Of a DNA stretch of 64,000 nucleotides, positions 14,290 through 28,199 are shown piece by piece. The DNA is taken from NCBI GenBank assembly GCA_963854835.1, contig OY978526.1, forward strand, positions 34,324,501-34,388,500, given 5' to 3'. The notes under the pieces were generated by a model, which made no database searches, was not told the DNA's origin, and worked only from the letters and a program-made list of their open reading frames with translations. Positions within the stretch are counted from its first letter, which is position 1, and every line of letters begins with the position of its first letter. Both the position numbers and the translations under genes were made by a program. This stretch comes from Megamerina dolium (Eukaryota; Arthropoda; Insecta; Diptera; Megamerinidae).

Positions 14290-14940
14290 TGAAATATCTA
14301 AAAAAAAAAGTGGTGCTTTATTGCTATAAAAAAGCAAAACGGTTGCAAAAACATGCAGAAAAATATATAGGAAGGTATATCATAGCGTGTAAATTGTTTA
14401 GCTAGACCGTCACGACTAAATGTTCAGACCTGTTAAGCCAGAAAGGTTTAACAGTCACTTACTGGCTGTCTACTCAATCAAGCTTGATATTTGGGAGCCA
14501 CACGAATTACCCATCAGTGAAACGCTGGTGAAACGCAACAAAATCGAATGATTTCTGAAGCGCTGAAGCGAGCGATGAAAAATGGATTGCATACGAAAAT
14601 ATTAAATTACGAAATCATAATCAAGAGCCCACCACAAATGACATCGAAACACAAATAATCTCACCATAAAATCAGGTTGGTTTGGAAGGTAATTGCTTAA
14701 ACACAGGTTTTATGATCCGCCAAAAATTAACTGCATTTAGCTGAGAAGTTTTAATGCGGCCACCGTGTAGCTGAAACCATTCGCCGTCTGAATACCATCT
14801 GTTTTGGTCTATAAAAAATTGATGGAGAAAATTTGACCGACGGAAAAGCGTAGAAAATTACTTCTGCCAATACACTACAGACGTTCTATACCGATGGAAT
14901 TGTGAAACCACCCCAAGAAAAGGTTATAGATAATAATATA
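14290..14940 (+). pseudogene. Degenerate mariner transposon (mellifera/cecropia-type transposase)
   Basis: A second, different mariner relic. Around 14310-14365 the translation VLYCYKKAKTVAKTCRKIY resembles the N-terminal helix region of this subfamily. LDIWEPHELPISE (about 14482-14520) corresponds to the conserved '(L)-x-V-W-V-P-H-E-L' linker. SDEKWIAYENIK (14570-14606) is the first catalytic block 'G-D-E-K-W-I-x-Y-D-N'. EVLMRPPCS followed by SPSEYHLFWSIKN (14743-14820) is the second/third acid region, 'H-P-P-Y-S-P-D-L-A-P-S-D-Y-H-L-F'. FYTDGIVKPPQEKVIDNN (14884-14938) is the C-terminal tail. Frameshifts and stops occur between and within blocks, and the final catalytic Asp is Glu. It covers most of the transposase but with deletions, so it is an old inactive copy. 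Terminal repeats were not identified. Confidence 0.8.
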
Positions 14941-17759
14941 TTTAATAAATTATTTAAAAACATATTTAAATTCGTTTTCAATAATGAAAAATGTTATTCA
15001 TAAATGCCGGAAAGTACCTATCATCCATATGTACGAATAAATAGTAATATCTATAAACTGTATAAGCATTTGTATTAAATTTGTATTTCAAAAAAAAAAA
15101 AAAAATTCGACATTAATTCATTAAATATTAATTCAATACACCGCTTCGTCTACTTGATTGACGATAAGAAAGTAGAGATTTCATTAAAGCATATATATTA
15201 CACATAGCCGCTTATTGCTTATCACCACAAAATTATTAATCATTCAATATCGATTTAATGGAAAACAAATTTCAACATTGACAATGGAATATACAGATAC
15301 AGACAAGTACTAATTTTATGTATTACCATTATTGTTAGTGGTATAATGATTGCATAATTGTTATTTATTGAAAAAGATAAAAATAACAAAAACCGGTAAA
15401 TACCACATTTGTAAGACAACCAAATGTGTAAATAAAAAATGCTCGCGAAATTCGAGCAAAGAAAAACAAATCAAACAAAGAAGAAGAAGAAGAAAAACAA
15501 GACTGTTTTGCAGTAACATCGCCAAAAGCGCCAATATAAATATGAAAATGACAAAACACATCAACAAATAGAGTCTACTAATTAGAATTCGCATATATCT
15601 GTACGTATATAGTACAATAGACACTTATATCTATTATTTTTATAAAGTTTTCTTTTTGTAAAATTTGTTTTCGAAATTTTCTAAATGATTCCATTTATAT
15701 ATACTCAATGTGTGTGTGTTTGTGTGTCCGCTTTATATTTACATATGGTTTTGCTATACTTTTATTTCATTTTTTTTATTTAAAATTATGATGAGAATCA
15801 AACTGAAATAACAAAATAAAATGTGTTTCTAATGAATACAGCTAGGGCACTAATATAATTGTTACTTTAGAAAATAAATACAAATATTATATATACAAAC
15901 ATATACATATACGCAAAGACATATAGATATCTAAACAAACAAACACACACACAAATACACTCTTTAACATACATGTTCATATAATAGTGGATTATGTCAA
16001 TTTGCACAAGTGAATTAAGTAATTTCAATTGCATACTTCGGAGCGTATGAGTATCATTTTACATAAAGCCCACACACAGGCGAATATATGTATGTACATA
16101 TATTACTATAAAATACATAGGCTTTATGTGAGAATGCTGACTATGAGTACGAGTAATATTCACAATTTTATGCTGACATGCAAATCTGTATGTCAAATTT
16201 GAAGATTTGCAGTTATTTTTGCTATTATATCTACTAAATTTGTATATATGAATAAATGTAGAGCCTGCAGCAGTGCCAATGGCTTCCATCATTCTTCATA
16301 TGTTGGTAGCGTCGTCGTGTCACATCTTCAATTTCATCATTATCATCACACATCAAACAACTTCAATCTTAGTTTCTTAAATTTATACCTACATATTATG
16401 TATATGAATCTAAAGATGTGTGTTTGTGTATGTGTGTGTGTCTACGATCAATTTTTTATTAACGCCCCTTCGTCGCCTGCTGATTGTTTTTGTTTGTGCT
16501 TTTGTGTTTTTATGAACAAACGGAAACATCTGTCTACTACTACTACTACTACTAGTTGTTGTTGTTGCTGTTAATTCTCTAACATCATCAATGTATCAAA
16601 AGGAAGCTCATATTCTACATATGTGCATACTTATGTATGTAATAATGCATGCACGCCATACTTCACAATTGGCTTCAATCTTCTCAACTAAATCTTCAGA
16701 AGAAGAAGAAGAAGAAGAAGAAGAAGAAGAAGAGCAACAACAACAACAACTGATTGTTATTATCGTTCTTGACTTTCGCATTGAAAATCGTGCAATTCAC
16801 CTGCATCACTATCAGAACAACAACAACAACAATAAGAAGAATGGCAACGACGGCAATCGTAACTGCAGCCGTACACTGAATTTGCATCTGCGTTGCATGC
16901 TGCATCTGCTGATTGCATCGTTTAGATGTATGCATGTATGTTCGACAGTAAATGCGCCTATACAAGTGCATTAGCATGCACTTGTATGCTTATGTGCAAG
17001 TATATTTTAGCAGCCGCGTGTGTAGTAACAATAACAAACACAAAGAATACAACAACAACAACAACAAGTCATAAATAGCTACACTATTCGCTATTGCTCA
17101 CAATAGTTGCAATTACTGCTGGTTCCACTACTGGTGCTGATGCTGCTGCTATTACTGTTGCTACTATTGCAGCTACTGCTACTGCGGCTCCTGCCTATGG
17201 TGTTTGTAACTATTTCATTCTTTATTTTATTTTATTTCTTTTTTTTTTGCGTTATTGTGACTTTTTCTTTTTCTTCTGCTTTGTAACATGTTGCACTGAC
17301 ATTGACTCCCGATGTAGGTGCATTACATAGACGCTTTGTTGTGTAAGAGTAACTTCTCCTAACGCTGCCATTGTTAATAGTATTGGTGCTGCTGCTGTCG
17401 CTATTGCTGCTGTTGCAATTGCATCTGCAAGTGCACTTGATCAAATGAAAGAGTTCCATTGTCGTCTTTTTGATTTTACAAGGTGTAGAGTGGTTGTATG
17501 GGTAGGTAGCGCCATTCGTTGTAGTCATTTATGTAAAATACCTCTTTGCTACATAGTGTACACCCCACACCAGGCCATGTCTTGCTTGCAATGTGGCGCA
17601 TTGCGATGCAAACACTTGTTGGTCGCTGCCACACTTTTGTGTTTAGAGTTGAGATTTCATGTAAATGCGACACATACATATGTATTGAATGTATGTATGT
17701 ACAAGTAGGTATACACAAGTATACATGTACCAGTACCGAATGCTGCAACAGTGTAATGC
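14941..17759. other. Non-coding DNA rich in simple repeats
   Basis: No gene supported. 14941-16240 is AT-rich, with a poly-A tract and a TTCGACATTAATT copy near 15106. 16240-17750 is a patch of trinucleotide runs: ACT at 16540, GAA/CAA at 16698-16750, CAA at 17050-17068, GCT/GTT at 17125-17180 and 17385-17420. Overlapping open frames on both strands through these runs (for example 16591-16974 and 17232-17528) encode poly-Glu, poly-Gln or Cys-rich nonsense. Confidence 0.55.
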
Positions 17760-18099
17760 ATTAATGTCGAACGAAACGATGTTGAAAACTATTTGGAAAT
17801 ATCGAAATTTCGTTTGTATACTAAGAAATGTTTTGTTATTATTCAAAACAAATTTTTCAATAATATCGAAGCCGCCATTTCCGAAAAATCCCGTTTCGAC
17901 ATTTTTTGCAATAGTGTCGAAATCCATCTATATTCATGTACTTTCGTAATTAAATTGATTGTGTGCGACAAACACTACGATTACTTATTTGTCTGACTAC
18001 TCTAAATATTATTAGAATTCGTCATTATTACAAAATGTTCTATATATTTTCCATATAGTTTCACTATTTCAATTATTGCAAAATTTGTTCGACATTAAT
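17760..18099. mobile_element. Putative TTAA-flanked MITE with inverted TGTCGAAC ends
   Basis: The 13-mer ATTAATGTCGAAC at 17760-17772 is repeated as its exact reverse complement at 18087-18099, giving a 340 bp unit. TTAA lies at each outer edge, which would fit a TTAA target duplication as made by piggyBac-type transposases. That assignment is inference from four bases. The interior is rich in further TCGAAA/TTTCGACATT motifs (17801-17925). No transposase is encoded. The same 13-base end motif TTCGACATTAATT also occurs singly at 15106 and 59596, so the family is dispersed. Confidence 0.5.
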
Positions 18100-18649
18100 T
18101 CTGAAGTTACAAATTTACAAAATTTCTTAAAATTATTTTAAATTATTTAAATTGTCTTCTGAATATTTCCTAAATTTTTTTTTTATTATTATAACCTTTT
18201 CTACATAAGGACAGTAATAACCTGCTCTGAAGATGCTGCTAACAAAACAAAATACCCTAATCTAATAAGAATTTAGTACACATATGGATAGAGTTTCCTT
18301 AGTTCGTACTTGGTTATTTCAGACTAAACGAATACTATGCATACTATACTCTCTGAGCCCTATTCTATTCTGCAAAAAATTTAGCTAACACCAACGCTGA
18401 ACTTTGATACTCATTATGTATAGCATCAACCGTCCATCAAAGGAAGATTAATTAACTGGTATTTCCCTAGCAGCGAGGAAACTGACAATCTTAATTTATG
18501 TATCTAAGATTGTTAAAGAGTGAAAGTTTTTAGGCAGTCTAGAAATTGAAAGTTCCTCCAGCCAGTGCAGTCAGTGAGCTTACTCCCTTGTAAATAATAG
18601 TAAAATAATAAATTTTGTGGACACTTAAGCAGCGAGCAAGATACTATAT
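18100..18649. other. AT-rich non-coding DNA, no gene seen
   Basis: No coding or repeat signature recognised apart from poly-T at about 18176-18185. Confidence 0.5.
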
Positions 18650-19140
18650 GCTAAAGTTATCAAAACGAAGCGCCTTGCATGCTCGCATGAGAATCATTTC
18701 GTTCAATCCAGCAACATCTGATTGAAGTCAATGCGGCAACTAAAAGGTCGACAAATGTGCCACACATGAATCAAAACAACAGGAGAAGGAACTGCTGGTA
18801 GATGTCTCTATATCACCTTTGGAAATAAAAACGCGAATCGATACCTCACCAATGAAGCAAATGAACAGAATATGGAATTTAACCGCTTGCTGTCGTACAT
18901 CTTAAAGCATAAGGCTCAAATAGAACCTACGAAGTACTAACACTCTTCTAAGGCTTACTAGAAGAGATCGCTGAAATCTGATTATATTACTCAAGAGGCA
19001 TTGCATCTTAGACCTAATAGTCGTCAGATAAGGTTCCCCTGCGATGATCTTTGCAGGAGTTGCGGCTACAAGCAAAAGGACGAAGAAAAATGAAACACCT
19101 CCTCTAAGTCTTGCTGTAGTCTTCAGAGAAAACTAATCGA
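18650..19140 (+). pseudogene. Decayed LINE fragment: C-terminal tail of an I/Loa-type retrotransposon
   Basis: At about 19005-19085 the plus-strand translation LRPNSRQIRFPCDDLCRSCG, followed by an acidic/lysine segment, matches the cysteine-bearing tail that follows the RNase H domain in I/Loa-group LINEs (family pattern 'L-P-x-x-x-x-C-R-S-C-x-x-x-x-E-T-x-E-H-L-L-C'). The same CRSC element occurs in the better-preserved copy at 45560-46650 on the other strand. Upstream sequence to about 18650 has no long frame and is only tentatively part of the element. The fragment is truncated, frameshifted and non-functional. Confidence 0.5.
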
Positions 19141-19287
19141 TTTCGGACTAACTGATAACCGAAATATCAGCAAATCTTCCAAATTTTTAACATTCACCAG
19201 AATATTGTGGCGGCTCTCTCTCTCTCTCTCTCACTCTCTCACTATAAGAGGACACACTTAGGCCTAAAAAACACATTGTTATATTGG

Positions 19288-19420
19288 ATTGTGTGTAAAG
19301 TTTGGGCAGTATTAAAAGGGACTTATATTAGCCGATTCCGAACGGCAAAACACTTGTGACATTACTTTTTTGACCTCATTTATAATTTTTTTCATGGCAA
19401 ATTGCCGAAAGAATTACCAA
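19288..19420 (-). repeat. SINE fragment (middle part)
   Basis: This segment aligns closely with the middle of the longer SINE at 49340-49705: shared blocks include GGCAGTATTA, AGCCGATTCCGAACGGCA / AGCCGGTTCCGAACGGCA and ACACTTGTGACAT. The tRNA-like head and the 3' end are absent. The orientation is the same as the other two copies (sense = minus strand). Confidence 0.7.
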
Positions 19421-20574
19421 AAGAAAAATTGTTCGATATTCAAATTACTACTTAGCTTGTTTTTACCTTTTAATTTAACTCTGAAGAAGATCGGCGTTCC
19501 TGATTAGAGTTTATAGAAAAATACGTGTTTTTATGTAACATCTATCACATGTATCGTATATACATAGTTATAATAAGAGCATAAAGTAATTTTAAGTTTC
19601 AAAATGTTTGCAAATCGGTAATAACAATATTCCCACTTGTTGGAAATTTAATGAAAATAATTGAATAATAATCAGATCAATAAATATTATATATCTAAAC
19701 AATTTCAACTGAAAGTAAATAAAGGCGCTGGAGAGTGGCTAGTTAGCCAAAATAAGCAAACAAAGCAATCAAACGATGCCTCCTACGGGGTGTCAATTTT
19801 TGCAATTGATACCAAGAAATGGATAAAAATAAAAAAGAACCTACGTAGAAACAAGGCCATATTTCTATACATACCTATATATTATAGTTTACGTATATTA
19901 CATATTTATGCCCACAACACCAATAAATATAAGGAATAGGTGTATGTACAAATGCATAGAAATGAAAATAAAGAGAACAAACGAAATAGAGAAAATGGAA
20001 CATGAGCAGTAATTGATTAAAAATGCATCATATCAATTGTGTATATCGTACATATAAATAACACTACATTCAATATTGAAACGTCCATCTTTCTCCTCAC
20101 CGTCAATCAGATTATTAATTGGCGTTTGAGAATGAGCACTGCTATACTTATGTGGAAGAATTTAATTTGGAGTAGAAAATGTGTCAAATTCGTTGCGAAA
20201 TATACTTAAGATTAAAAAGATTCAATTTCATATTTATCAGTACCCTATAATCTAGGGGTATTTAACACAATGTTCTTTAACCTATGAGTAACGACTGAAA
20301 CGTTGTAAATTAATATTCACGGAAAATTAGAAATAAATAACCATGTTCTATATTTAAATTTTTCGAATAATTTAGATGAATTTATAGAAAATACATCACA
20401 TGTCACGCAGCAATTGCATGTTCGCATGCAATACAGCTGTCATTCAGAAGTGAACTTGTAAAACGAAAGATATGTTTTGAAAAAAATTGCAATAATAACC
20501 AGAAGTCATCGCCACACGAATAACAGCCATTTACATTCTAATACACTAATTTCTACAGCATTGTGTCATTTTTA
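19421..20574. other. Non-coding DNA, no gene seen
   Basis: A 92-codon open frame at 19661-19939 has no recognisable domain. Nothing else is supported. Confidence 0.5.
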
Positions 20575-21993
<1,419 letters not shown>

Positions 21994-22029
21994 TTTGTCG
22001 GCCCCAGCCGACTGTAAGGAGATTTTTTT

Positions 22030-22640
22030 TTGCAAATATGAATATTACTAAAGCTACACAAAGGTGAGGATCTTATTATGTATGCTGGTCGGCTCTAAAC
22101 ATTTTGTATTGGGACCTCATAGAGACTAAAGATAGATAGTAAGTAGGCTCTGAAATAATGTTGAGTTGCAAAAATGAATTGGGGTCGATCATATGTTGCA
22201 ATCCTCTAGGAGGGCTCTAAGTGCGAATGGAGGAAGGTAAAGAATCTTTTTTAATTCAGTTTTCCTTTCTAAGAGTTGGATATAAAGGTAAAATACATTT
22301 GGATACAATTTTAAGAACAAAAAAAATTTATGTGGGTTGATCATACATATTACCCCTCTAGTGGTGATTTCAATACAACACAATACAACGCTCATTAAAT
22401 TTTTGAGGTTCAAATGGAGCGACCACAAACTTTGCGTTTGATTCACTGTAATCCAAAAAATTAACCTTGTTTTCTTTGGAATGAAGTGAAAAGTGAACAG
22501 CTTCATTTATATTTTTCCATATTTAGTATGCTTTTTAATATTCTATTGGGGTAATAATAAAGAAAGAAATTTCCGAGCCACTCCTACTATTTAATATAGT
22601 TGGCTGGTTACAGTGGGTGAACCACAAAGATTCTTCTATG
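22030..22640. repeat. Dispersed anonymous repeat (GGTCATACAT... CTCTA..GATTTC family)
   Basis: Contains two internal versions of one motif: GGGGTCGATCATATGTTGCA...CCTCTAGGAGGG (22180-22215) and GGGTTGATCATACATATTAC, then CCCTCTAGTGGTGATTTC (22334-22371). The same block recurs at 38678-38716 and 63123-63160, showing a repeat family with internal duplication. No coding sequence is visible. Confidence 0.5.
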
Positions 22641-25600
22641 TCATACAATTAGCAATAAATTTCGGATTGATACCACTATTCCATATATTTTGTATTTAAA
22701 GTGACTGAGTACACTTGTTCGATTTTTTTGATGGCAAAATGTCAGTCCCACAACTCACCAACTTCCCCTAATATTACATACTCTTACATAAGTGCCAACA
22801 TATGCATATGAATAATAGTGCATACTATTTCGCATCATTCCTACATTTTCTATTGTTCTTTGGTTTTACCGTTTGTCGTATTTTCTCACTACCCACTTAT
22901 ATGCTGACGAGTAAACTAAATGAATACTTTAACTAAAACGCTACAATTTGTGTAATTAATATATATGTAGTACGTATGTACTGTATATGTGTACATAACC
23001 TGCAATAAAGTGTTAGAACTTAATAACAACAACAACAGCAATAGCAACAATTCTCAAAATGATAAAATTGCAATTGGAATTATTGTTCGACCCAGAGCAT
23101 TTTACTCTGAATAAATTCTAGAGAGGTGTGTGATAAGCTTCAAAATAGCACTAGCACACTTTATGAGACGTTTCTTTATTTGTTTATGGTTATGAATTAA
23201 ATTAACACACACAAAATAAATAAATATCAAAAAAGAAAAAAATAGCAGAAACTAGAAGACAATGGATAATAATAAACAATAACGGAAACGTTTTCATTTT
23301 ATTAATTAATTAAAATTTTGTTGTTGATATGATGTTGTTTTTTCTTACGTATTGTTCTATATCATTGCATAACACGATTGGCGTTTTTGCAAGGAATCAA
23401 CAAAGGATATAAACATAAACATGTGTTCTTACACACACACATATGTACATACGTACTTGCCATCATTTTTACATTAGACCATCTGCAGTTGCCTCCTCCG
23501 TAAAGCATTGATACCACCTTCTCTAAGTAAGGAAACCAACTGGGGAAGCGCAATGTGTGATCTAAACAAATGGCCACCAGCATTTGCTAAGCGTGCTCTC
23601 CCACTATTATTTTTCATCTATCATACTTCTCATACTACTACATTTCTACTAAACACTCTCTTCTCTCTTTCTCTATTTCTTGTTATTTTATTATTTTAAT
23701 TTGTTGTTATTGTATTTATATTTGATATTGTGCTCTTCTTTTTTCATTATTTATTTTTTATTTGTTCTTTTTTTGAACTTAACAGCTTGTTATTGTTGTG
23801 AAATATGAATGCAATTTTGAAAATTATTTTTCCTTTTAAGTGATTATTAAGGTGTGGTCCATCATAATTTTCGTTGTTGTTGCAGTTCGTGCTGCTTTTT
23901 GTTGTTTTTGTTGTAATTGCAACCACCTATTGAATGTGTTGAATGTGCGTTTTAATATTATCCATTGCCATTGCAATAGCTGTTGAATTGTTTCCCTTGT
24001 TATTTATTGTTGCTGCTGTTGCTATCGTCGTCATTATAATTTATCCATCCATTATACGCGCGTTTAATAATACCGATATTGTTTTAACTAAATGACATTT
24101 TTTTTTCAACAAAAATCAGCAGCAAAAGTTGCTTGTTTGCATTTTACAATATGATATTTTTCCGCCATTCATCATCATCATCATCGTCATTCCCATCATC
24201 ATGGCAATAACGCATATTTAGATATTTAGTTAGAATAACCACCACAACAACAACAATCGATCACAATGCTAGTTGGTAATAACTATTATATTAGTACATC
24301 TTGTTCTCCTAGGTGTAACTTACTACTTTTGCTGCTGGCTCTAATACAGTTATATATACTTAAACTTTAAATACTCAGGCACTTCCGAATTTTTATGACA
24401 AATGAATATGTTTGTCAAGATTTACAAAATTACAAAATTATTATTTTTACTCAAATTGGCATATTTTTAATTGAAGCTCTTAAGTCTTAAATTATACTGT
24501 GATCACCGAAGGGTTAATTCTATAATTTTGTGATATATCTATCTTATAACCATTTTGATTTCCATTCTTATGCCTTAAGTTCTTCTAAAGTGTTGGAATT
24601 CGTTATGTTGCAGAAATTTGATACAGATAATTTTTTAAATTTTTAAAACATCACTAAAAGTATACTTAATTTAAATATCAAACACCTAGTCTACACGGGA
24701 ACGATAAAATAACAAAAAAATGAAATTTAATGTGAAATTTCCAACGAAAATTGTGTTAATACAAACGATCTATGAATATTGAAATTTAAAACCGCTATTT
24801 TTTGCTCAATTAATTTTGAAATCATTTAAGAAATTATTTCTTTAAATAGTTTGACTCTCGAAAATTATTTTATATTTTTCTTTTGAAAATTTCAAATTGA
24901 ATTTTTTCAATAGTTACGAAATATTTAAATTAAAGTGAGTTATATTAAAATTGAGTGTCAATTTTCTCTTACATTTTTTCGAGTAGCGGTGATTGTGGGC
25001 GGTTGCTCTTGTTTTCTACGATCCTCCATCGAATATTTTTTCCAAGTGTTATTCTAATATTTTTTTCTCATTCGTGTGTGTTAATAGCTAGAGTACGCAT
25101 CGATGACATGAAGTTTATCCAAGATGCTTGGAGGCTTCGTTACAAGAGCCAGCTGTCATTCACTTATATTACACTTTTTCGAAGCCATTCTTGATAATCA
25201 TTTCAATTTAGACCTATTGGCTTGGACTAATTATTTCGATAATTATACAGAACTGCTTTTGGAAACCACTGCAAACAATGAATTCCTTAACACCCAAACT
25301 GTTGTCAAAAAGGCACAGAAATTAAATCACTGATAATGAAAATTCAAATCAAGCATATCTGTCACTGTCTTCAATATAGATTCGTATAATTGAAGAATCC
25401 AACAAACAACTTTACCTGTGGATAGAATATTGAAGTACTTTGGTTGATAGGATAAACAAATGCGTTCTTTCTTTTACACACTGCGATTAAATTGATTATT
25501 CATCCCATACCACTTTCCACATGTCGAGCTTCAATTTAAACGATCCAGTTGGCAACTACGTTGCATACTTATGTCACAAAATCAGTTCAAAGTCCATAAA

Positions 25601-25824
25601 GAAATTGAATCCCTTAACACCATCAAAGCATCTGAAAATATTCATTTCCGACCTTCAAAGCATCAGCATAAATAATAGAATTTGATTGTAAATTATAGAG
25701 TTTTATCAATGAACAAATTCTACCAAATATCATATATATGTACATATATACTCTCCTAACTTGCCCTACTTTCCTATATGGAAGTATATTCTTTCAAAAA
25801 ATACAATAATATAAAGCAAATATT
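22641..25824. other. Non-coding DNA, no gene seen
   Basis: Contains CAA runs (23025-23050, 24240-24255), an ATC run (24170-24195) and T-rich tracts. Frames at 24955-25194 and 25124-25333 overlap and show no domain; the second (about 69 codons, acidic and Asn-rich) has mixed codon content but no start context or splice signals I could defend. I see nothing else. Confidence 0.5.
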
Positions 25825-26340
25825 ACACCGCCCGACGAAGGTTTATACACATGAGAAAACCCAATTGAATCTGAAAATATACATCAAAAGAAGATATACG
25901 TATCTTGGCGATTTGCTGTAGTACGTCAAATTTTTAATCGACTTTAAAGTTTACACTTAGCGCCGAGGAGCTTAAAAAAATAATAAGTAAAAAATCAAAA
26001 TAAGTAAAAATTTACCGATTTAAATGAATAATACCGTATTGGAAGGGTACTTGAATACAAAGTTTGATTTTATTTTCCCCAGACTATTCTGACAACAGAT
26101 GGAGCCACTATTTCATGGGAAAATAAAACTGTCATTTTAATACAAATTCTTATTTATTTTAGACATTCACTTTCTTTTGGTATTTTTTTTTCAGCTAAAC
26201 ACTAAAATTAAATTAAATTAAAAAATTAATGCCTAAAAATAATAAGAATATACATCAATATGCTACACATGTCCTTTAGATGTATATTTTCATATTCTTT
26301 TGGATTTTCTCATGTGTACAAAAAAAGTGCGGACGGTGTT
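25825..26340. mobile_element. MITE with long (~66 bp) imperfect inverted arms
   Basis: The left arm (25825-25890, starting ACACCGCCCGACGAAGG) and right arm (26274-26340, ending CGGACGGTGTT) are imperfect reverse complements over about 66 bp. Both share the inner blocks TACACATGAGAAAA and GAAAATATACATC. The loop of about 380 bp is AT-rich and non-coding. Long arms, small size and no coding sequence fit a non-autonomous DNA transposon; the superfamily is not assignable because a clean target duplication is not visible. Confidence 0.65.
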
Positions 26341-27871
26341 ATATATGAATTTATTTTAAATAATTAAATAAAATTTATCTATATATTTGCATTAGTGCAA
26401 ATAAAAAAAATTAATTGAATGAGGAAGTGACAAAAAATATTCAACCAGAATAAATATATCATAGCTCGCATGCGTCATTAAATATAATATTGCAAGTCTT
26501 AATGCTAATAAATTCCATCTCAAAGTAGAAAACACAAGTTTTACATTAAAATGATTTCGAAACAAAACAAAAAACACACACACACACTCATATTTATTTA
26601 TCTTTTCTATATATAGTAGTATGTAGGTATGCATATACAAATGTATAGATTTACATATGTACTGGCTTTCCTTGATTCGTTTTTTGTTTTTGTTTCATTT
26701 TGAAAAATTACATTTCCTAGAAATTCAAGATACGCATTAGAATTACAATTAATTTATTATTAAACACACACGAACGCATTTGCATGATAATAATAACGTA
26801 TGGCAACAGCAACAACCACAATAAATGCGATATACATACAAGTGTACGGAAAAATCTAAAAAATTATTCGGTTTTTTGTTGTTGTGTATTGCATGTATTT
26901 ATTTGCTTGTTAGCTTCCCGCACAAATTGCATTTTATAATAAATTAAATTAGAAAAAATGAAAATAATAATAAAATGATAATACGTACATACATACATGT
27001 GTGTATGTACAAATACAAAAACATATGTATATGCAACAATGCAAAATAAATGCTAAGCACAGCATACATAAGCACAGCAACAGCAACAACAATAACCAGT
27101 GACCAGCTAGAAATTCAAAACAAAATCCAGATTTTACATAATTAAAGATTTTATTATTACGTTTCTGCTTGATATTTATGTGCTAAGTGAGAAAACAACA
27201 GCAACAACAACAACAAGAACGAGTACGAGTACGACGACAAGAACAACTTCAAACCAATGTCATGACAGCGAATAATAAGGAAAAAAAAATTTTAATAGAA
27301 AATAAGAGGAGAAAAGGCAAAATGCATATATATAAATCCATAGTAGTAAATGCATATGTGCATGAATAAATAAGAGATACAAAACAAAACAACAACACAA
27401 AAAACAACAAAGACAAAAAAAAATATTTATTTATTATTTATTTTATTTTATTTTATTTTTTTATGATTGTACAATATTAATATAAAAAATTAGAAATAAT
27501 TAACATTGAAAGAAACCAAAAAGAACAAAAATAAATTAAAATAATAAAAAGAAAATAGTAGGTAATAATGCAAACAACAACGGCAAGAAAATATTAAGTA
27601 TTGTATTGGTACAACAACAAGCCAAATTCCAAAAACAACAAATAGAGGAGCGCCATTGAATGTTTAATATAATATTATAATAGCACATGCATATATAGCA
27701 ACAACAACAACTACAACAGCGTAGACAAGAATTCACGTGTGAGCCGAACAACAAGCGATCGTACACGAAACAAACCAAAAAAATAAAAAATAAATAACAA
27801 ACCCAAAAACAACAACAAAACGAACGATCGACCTGGCACAGCCACATTCACAATTGCACTTTAATGTATGA
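26341..27871 (+). other. AT-rich DNA with leader-like CAA-rich stretch
   Basis: No gene supported. The last ~700 bases (27180-27870) are rich in CAA, GAACGAG and poly-A, and lack long frames on the plus strand, a texture typical of fly 5' leaders. That is suggestive because a phase-compatible candidate exon follows directly at 27872. Confidence 0.35.
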
Positions 27872-28007
27872 ATGTCGACGATGCGACGACCATCGCCTTG
27901 CCGCTTGCAAATCTATGAACTGGAAAACCTTGAAAATTCAACTGCAATTGCGCAGTCGACAATGCTGCTGCTTGCAGCATTTGTACTCATACAAGTATTG
28001 AAAATAA
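27872..28007 (+). CDS. Candidate upstream coding exon (possible first exon of the E93-like gene)
   Basis: An ATG at 27872 opens a frame of ordinary, non-repetitive amino-acid composition: MSTMRRPSPCRLQIYELENL, then a hydrophobic stretch around codons 31-44. At 28007/28008 the sequence AAAATAA|GTAATT could be a splice donor, leaving codon phase 1. The first firm exon of the E93-like gene (59883) needs exactly phase 1 upstream, has no stop between its acceptor and first ATG, and so should be preceded by coding sequence. The upstream DNA is leader-like. Against it: the donor is weak, a 31 kb intron would be required, the hydrophobic run is odd for a nuclear factor, and the frame could run on to 28138 by chance. 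This is a hypothesis, not an established exon. Confidence 0.25.
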
Positions 28008-28199
28008 GTAATTCTTCTCTATATTGTAGTAGTACGATATTACGAATGGATGCCTTGCGAGCACATGTTTACCATGGTATTGAATTGAAAACTGAAGAAT
28101 TTTCGCACTGCCAGAAAATAGCATTCACGATGGAGTAATTTTAATAAAAGTGGACAAGCATGCTTGTGATTGGACAACAGAAAATATCAACTTGGACTT

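Noticed and set aside
16591..17748. Cluster of 78-127 codon frames on both strands
   Set aside because: Carried by GAA/CAA/GCT trinucleotide runs (poly-Glu, poly-Gln, poly-Ala) with no domain or splice structure.
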